Part shown: positions 38,559-42,055 of the stretch, in pieces
Position numbering within the stretch: the stretch's first letter is position 1
Layout of the letters: each line of letters opens with the position of its first letter
Origin: Pleurotus ostreatus/Saccharomyces cerevisiae fusant
Lineage: Eukaryota > Opisthokonta
Length of the DNA: 42,055 bases
Assembly: GCA_024196135.1 (NCBI GenBank)
Contig: JAMQCK010000187.1
Span: forward strand, 1-42,055
Direction of reading: 5' to 3'
Translations under genes and position numbers: made by a program
Notes under the pieces: model-generated
The model's input: only the letters and a program-made list of their open reading frames with translations
What the model was told of the DNA's origin: nothing
The model's database searches: none

Positions 38559-40434
38559 TCAATCCTCCTTCTTCGGCGGCTTCGGCGGATGCGCCTGCTG
38601 CTGCGACGCGAAGCTCCCGCCGCCGTTTGGCGGGTTGGGCGTCGGCGGGAAGATCTCGTACGACGGCTGCGGGGAGACGAGGTGCTGCTGCGAGCCGACG
38701 AAGGGGCTTGGTGCGCCGGCGTACGGACTCGGCGCATATTGCGAGCTCGGCGTCGGAACATACGGGCTTGCAGGCACGTATGGGCTCGCGGGAGGTTGGG
38801 CGCCGCTAAGGTTGCTCGACTGCCGCCGCACGCCCTGCGGGCCGAACGTGCTTCCGCCGGACGGCGTGCGCGGCCCGAAGGAGGGGGTGAACGGTGTGTT
38901 GACGTACGGCGAGGCCGGGGCGCCGCCCGCGAACGGCGAGCCGGGGAAGGGCGACGCGGGCACGCTCCCGCCGCCGTAGTTGCTGCCGCCCTCGACGGTC
39001 CAGCCTGAGCCCTGCCGCACGACGCGCGATCTCGCCCTCAGCTCGCTCCCGCCGAACTTCGCGCGCAGGCCGACCTTCGCGCCGGAGGCCTCCGCCGTGT
39101 CAAGCGCAGGGCCGCCGACGTCGCCCGTGACGACCTCGACGGCGCGGGTGGTGACGCGCAGCGCGTAGCTGACACATACGAACACGCCACCGACGACGCC
39201 CACGACGCGGATGAAGAGGCGCGCGAAGGAGGTGGTGCGCTGGTGGATCTGGATCGCGAGCGGGTCGATGTCGAATTTGAAGAAGATGCCAGGGGTGGCC
39301 TGGTTGTGCTCGAAGACCTTTTTGTAGTGAGTGACGGAGTATTGGTTGGTGCTCAGCGGGGCGGAGCGAGGGGCTATGTACGTGGTGGGGACAACGTGGA
39401 GGTAGTATTGGTAGGCAACGAAGGCTGGGGTGGGTCAGTATGGGTAGAGGGGGAGTGGGGAAGGCAACGTACGATCCTTGGCTACCTCGAAGGTATAGTC
39501 GAGGGGCTGTACTATGTCGGGGAAGTGAGGGCCGAAGGAAAATTCCGAGATGACATGTGTCAAGTTCATGACTGACAGCGACAGGTCAGAAGCAGCATAG
39601 GCCAGCTATCAAACAGACGCACCTTTGTGATCTGCATGTTCCCTGCTCGCGTACCCGTGTCCGGCGGTCGTAATGTGGAGGTTTGCTGGGAGCAAGGTCA
39701 GACGCGACCGGCGGCCAAAAGTCGATCCTACCTGTGACTTTCTTCACCTCGAGGGAGCCCCAGACGCGGCAGGCGCTTCCATGAGGTTCATAGTTGTAGG
39801 TGGGAGGGAAGAGGTCCTTCGACTTGCCGCCGAAGAGTCCGGAGAAGAGACCGCGGTTCTTCCGGCCTTGCGCGACGGCTTCCCGGGCGGAGAGGGCCCT
39901 GGCGTGTTCCCTAGACGGGTGTAAGAGGAGGAATAGTAGAAGGGTAGCGCGCATACTTGAGCTTCGTGGCTTGCCCGACATCGAATTTCGTCTACTTGGG
40001 TATGAGCGAATGATCGGGGAAGGGGAACGCCTGCACTCACCCCATCGCGGCGAAGACCATGGTTGCTGAGGAACAAGCGATCGCCAACGGCATCTCTCAG
40101 ATCTACACTGATGACTAGGGGATGTGAGCTGGCAGCTCAAATGATGATCGACTGGTCACGCACATCTGCACGGCATATTCACGACCATATCGACGTTGAT
40201 GTTCATGAACGAAGACGAATGCCTGTCCACGCTGAACTCATAGTCGGGCCAGCCCCAGATATACTCCGAGATGTCATTGAAGACGAGGATAAAGCAGAGA
40301 AAGGCGACGAAGAGAGTGAGGAATCCTCTTGACTCAGAGCGCGCCTTGTACGTGCCGGGGAGCTTGGGGAATGCGTCCAACTTGGCAAGACCGGGGGGAA
40401 GCACTGCTTCCAGCTTGTCAATGAAGGCCGCCAT
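38559..40434 (-). CDS. ERV41: Erv41/ERGIC2-type ER-Golgi cargo receptor with long C-terminal tail
   Basis: A COPII vesicle protein that, with Erv46, cycles between ER and Golgi and retrieves cargo. Seven exons (40164-40434, 40041-40114, 39957-39991, 39732-39910, 39623-39685, 39473-39571, 38559-39424) sum to 1587 bases, 528 residues. The N-terminus carries LDAFPK, then transmembrane helix 1 (about residues 37-60, FLTLFVAFLCFILVF). The lumenal domain includes VDLRDAVGDRL, CRVWGSLEVKKV, LHITTAGHGYASRE, THVISEFSFGPHFPDIVQPL and TNQYSVTHY. Transmembrane helix 2 is at about 308-330 (FIRVVGVVGGVFVCVSYALR). Yeast Erv41 ends soon after helix 2. This protein has about 200 more residues, Gly/Ser/Pro-rich with SPY repeats (PASPYVPASPYVPTPS), ending in PPKPPKKED. 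ERV41 is preferred to ERV46 because of the LDAFPK start and few lumenal cysteines. Confidence 0.9.
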
Positions 40435-40728
40435 CGTCGCTGTTGTTGTCGCCGTCCGCGGTGGCCGCGTCGACGTCCCCAGTAGTTGCGGGAAAAGTGT
40501 ATGCCAAGGAGCGAGTCGATGCGGGCAGCGAGCGTGCGGAGGCGCGACACGTCGACAGGGGCTACACGTGAGCGGCGATTACGGCCCGCGAGACCGGATC
40601 ACTGGACAGTGGAAATCCTCCGGACCCGGACCATTTCCCGGACTTTATCCACCGTCCATCATCAGCTTCAACGGTTCGACATTGGAAGAGCTTGAAGGAG
40701 AAGGCTCGACTCAGAGACTCTGCTCGCA
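40435..40728. promoter_or_regulatory. Shared bidirectional promoter of ERV41 and the RING gene
   Basis: 294 bases between divergent start codons at 40434 (minus) and 40729 (plus). No clear TATA box. Overlapping open frames here are not protein-like. Confidence 0.4.
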
Positions 40729-41572
40729 ATGGACGACTCGCCCCTACCAACACCAATGACAAGCAGGAACCGCGAACCTCGCTCACGCGCCGCATCTCTT
40801 GTCCGCGCTGCGCGCTCCGCCACGAGCTCTCGTTCCCGCTCTCGTGCATCTACTCCAGGCTCCATTGATCTCACTGATAGTGCTTCTGCCACCGGATCCT
40901 CGTTTGGAAGTCGAAAGCGAAAGCAAAGATCAGCCAGTCTTCCGAGGCAGTCCAAAAGATCGCGCAGGATTGCTGCTATACAGGCCGCGCATGACGAACT
41001 CGAAACCGGTACATCCTCGGCGGGAAATACGCAGGCTGAAGGCGGGCTATCTGGCGAACGCGCTGAGGAAGTCGGCTTTGACCTGACTGTCGCCGACGTG
41101 CCGGAGCAGCCAGAGCAGTACACCGATGTCGAGACACTGCCCGACATAGGGCTTGGGGTCGTCGACAGGCCCCCCTCTCCACCTACCAACGCGAAGGGGA
41201 AGCAGCGCGCCGCTACGCGCACACCTGCACCCGAGCCCGCTTCGCCCGCGCCACCGCCCAAGCAGACGCCCCTCGCCGAATATACTTGCCCGATATGCTT
41301 CTTCGCGCCGACGAATGCGACTTTGACTCCCTGCGGCCATATCTGCTGTGGGAGCTGTCTGTTTACGGCGGTCAAGACCGCGATGTTGCGTGCGGCGCAT
41401 ACGCCGGAGGGATTGGAGGCGAAGTAAGACATAGAAGCTTATCAGTTGGGTCAATCATTCTAATCCTTGCTGCAGGTGCCCCGTTTGCCGTGCCACTATC
41501 CCAGGCTGGGATGGTCGTGGTGGCGGCGTGATTGGTCTCAAGTTACGGTCGAAGGTCACGATAAGTCTATAA
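40729..41572 (+). CDS. RING-finger E3 ubiquitin ligase with SUMO-interacting-type motifs (Slx8/RNF4-like)
   Basis: Two exons (40729-41423, 41476-41572; 52-base intron) give 263 residues. The C-terminal RING is complete only after splicing: TCPICFFAPTNATLTPCGHI, CCGSCLF, then KCPVCRATI from exon 2. The spacing is C3HC4-type. The rest is disordered, with a basic nuclear-localisation cluster (SRKRKQ and KRSRR, residues 61-80) and two short acidic-hydrophobic motifs that fit SUMO-interacting motifs: SIDLTD (46-50) and GFDLTV (117-121). A C-terminal RING with upstream SIMs is the layout of SUMO-targeted ubiquitin ligases such as Slx8/RNF4, which act in nuclear protein turnover and DNA repair. Family-level call is firm; the STUbL assignment is inference. 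Unspliced reading would end after EGLEAK and lose the last two zinc ligands. Confidence 0.8.
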
Positions 41573-41586
41573 TTTGGCACGTCCAT

Positions 41587-42055
41587 CTACACGGCATACT
41601 TTTCGTATAAGAAATCGTCAAACTTGCCGAGGTCAATGCCCATGTTTGCGCATACCCTTCCCCACATCTCCTCTGACAAACCAGGATCTATGTGCTCGAT
41701 CCCTCCCTTCGGAAACAGGCTCGTCAGGAAGGCCGTCACTGGCTCTACCTGTGCGCACGACAGTTCCGAGCACATGAACTCCAGTACTATCGGCCCCTTT
41801 TCGATGCGCTCGTCCTCCGGCACCTCCACCGTATCAGGTATGTCGAAGAGATCCAAAAACGTGAGGAAGAATCTCCTCAACTTTGGGCAGTGCCGCGCGA
41901 GCGGGACGAGCGCGCGCAACGTCACCCGCGGGGTATACGGGGCCAGCGGATCGCCGAGGTCGATGCCAGGCTCGTCCGGCAGTATCTCCAGCTCCTCCAG
42001 CTCCGGCCACGCCTCGCACATCAGCGCGACCGCGCCGTCGATGTCCGCGCCCCCG
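41587..42055 (-). CDS. 3' part of an F-box/LRR-like gene (5' end outside window)
   Basis: The frame is open from the right edge to the stop at 41587, giving about 155 C-terminal residues. It begins GGADIDGAVALMCEAWPELE and has leucine-rich units (LEELEILPDEPGIDL, LVPLARHCPKLRRFFLTFLD) and an end segment QVEPVTAFLTSLFPKGGIEH. These parallel the C-terminal units of the two F-box/LRR-like genes (YLARRCPRLS, ADYLASVFPYPTLE). It is therefore probably another member of the same broad family, though more distant. It converges on the RING gene, with only 14 bases between the stop codons. Confidence 0.65.
   Translation of the reverse strand, partial: GGADIDGAVALMCEAWPELEELEILPDEPGIDLGDPLAPYTPRVTLRALVPLARHCPKLRRFFLTFLDLFDIPDTVEVPEDERIEKGPIVLEFMCSELSCAQVEPVTAFLTSLFPKGGIEHIDPGLSEEMWGRVCANMGIDLGKFDDFLYEKYAV

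Overview
The window is nuclear DNA from a filamentous basidiomycete, most likely an Agaricomycete close to the Polyporales. The evidence is gene-dense, GC-rich sequence with many phase-conserved introns of about 45-60 bases, a farnesylated-type mating pheromone precursor ending in CaaX, and expanded families (MYND zinc-finger, F-box/LRR-like, a transposase-like family) typical of these fungi. No bacterial, organellar or viral region is seen. Exon structures were deduced by hand from splice signals, reading phase and protein family knowledge. For most genes the summed exon lengths close to an intact codon count.

Layout. 1-5.6 kb is accessory in character: the 3' end of an unrecognised gene, a 1002-residue protein of an expanded, transposase-like basidiomycete family, and an unrecognised gene carrying an in-frame TAG. 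5.8-11.3 kb is a divergent pair of core genes, the splicing factor Prp38 (minus) and the spindle checkpoint kinase Bub1 (plus), sharing a 154-base promoter. 11.4-22.8 kb holds three paralogous MYND zinc-finger genes (one minus, two in tandem on plus). Between the first and second lie a weak gene candidate, a large low-complexity, probably nuclear protein, and the Pol III subunit Rpc11. 23.2-24.1 kb is an unrecognised gene of a basidiomycete type, followed by about 1.3 kb without a convincing gene.

25.5-30.0 kb holds a Pho85-type (PCL) cyclin, a nine-exon geranylgeranyl diphosphate synthase, and the succinate dehydrogenase cytochrome b subunit (minus). 30.6-33.4 kb is a mating-pheromone precursor (minus) divergent from an unrecognised Ser/Pro-rich protein, with a 1 kb spacer that carries repeated ACAATAA boxes. 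34.1-38.3 kb is a tandem pair of F-box/LRR-like paralogues. 38.6-41.6 kb is the Erv41/ERGIC2 cargo receptor (minus), divergent from a RING E3 ligase with SUMO-interacting-type motifs. At the right edge is the 3' end of a further LRR/F-box-like gene (minus).

The most interesting points are the pheromone precursor with no receptor in view and its repeated upstream boxes; mini-exon duplication and a ten-copy ENAFTPK repeat inside bub1; a 7-base microexon in rpc11; a GC-AG intron at an otherwise GT-AG position in one MYND paralogue; an in-frame TAG followed by 79 lysine-rich sense codons in an F-box paralogue; and a possible mitochondrial-type N-terminal extension on the GGPP synthase.
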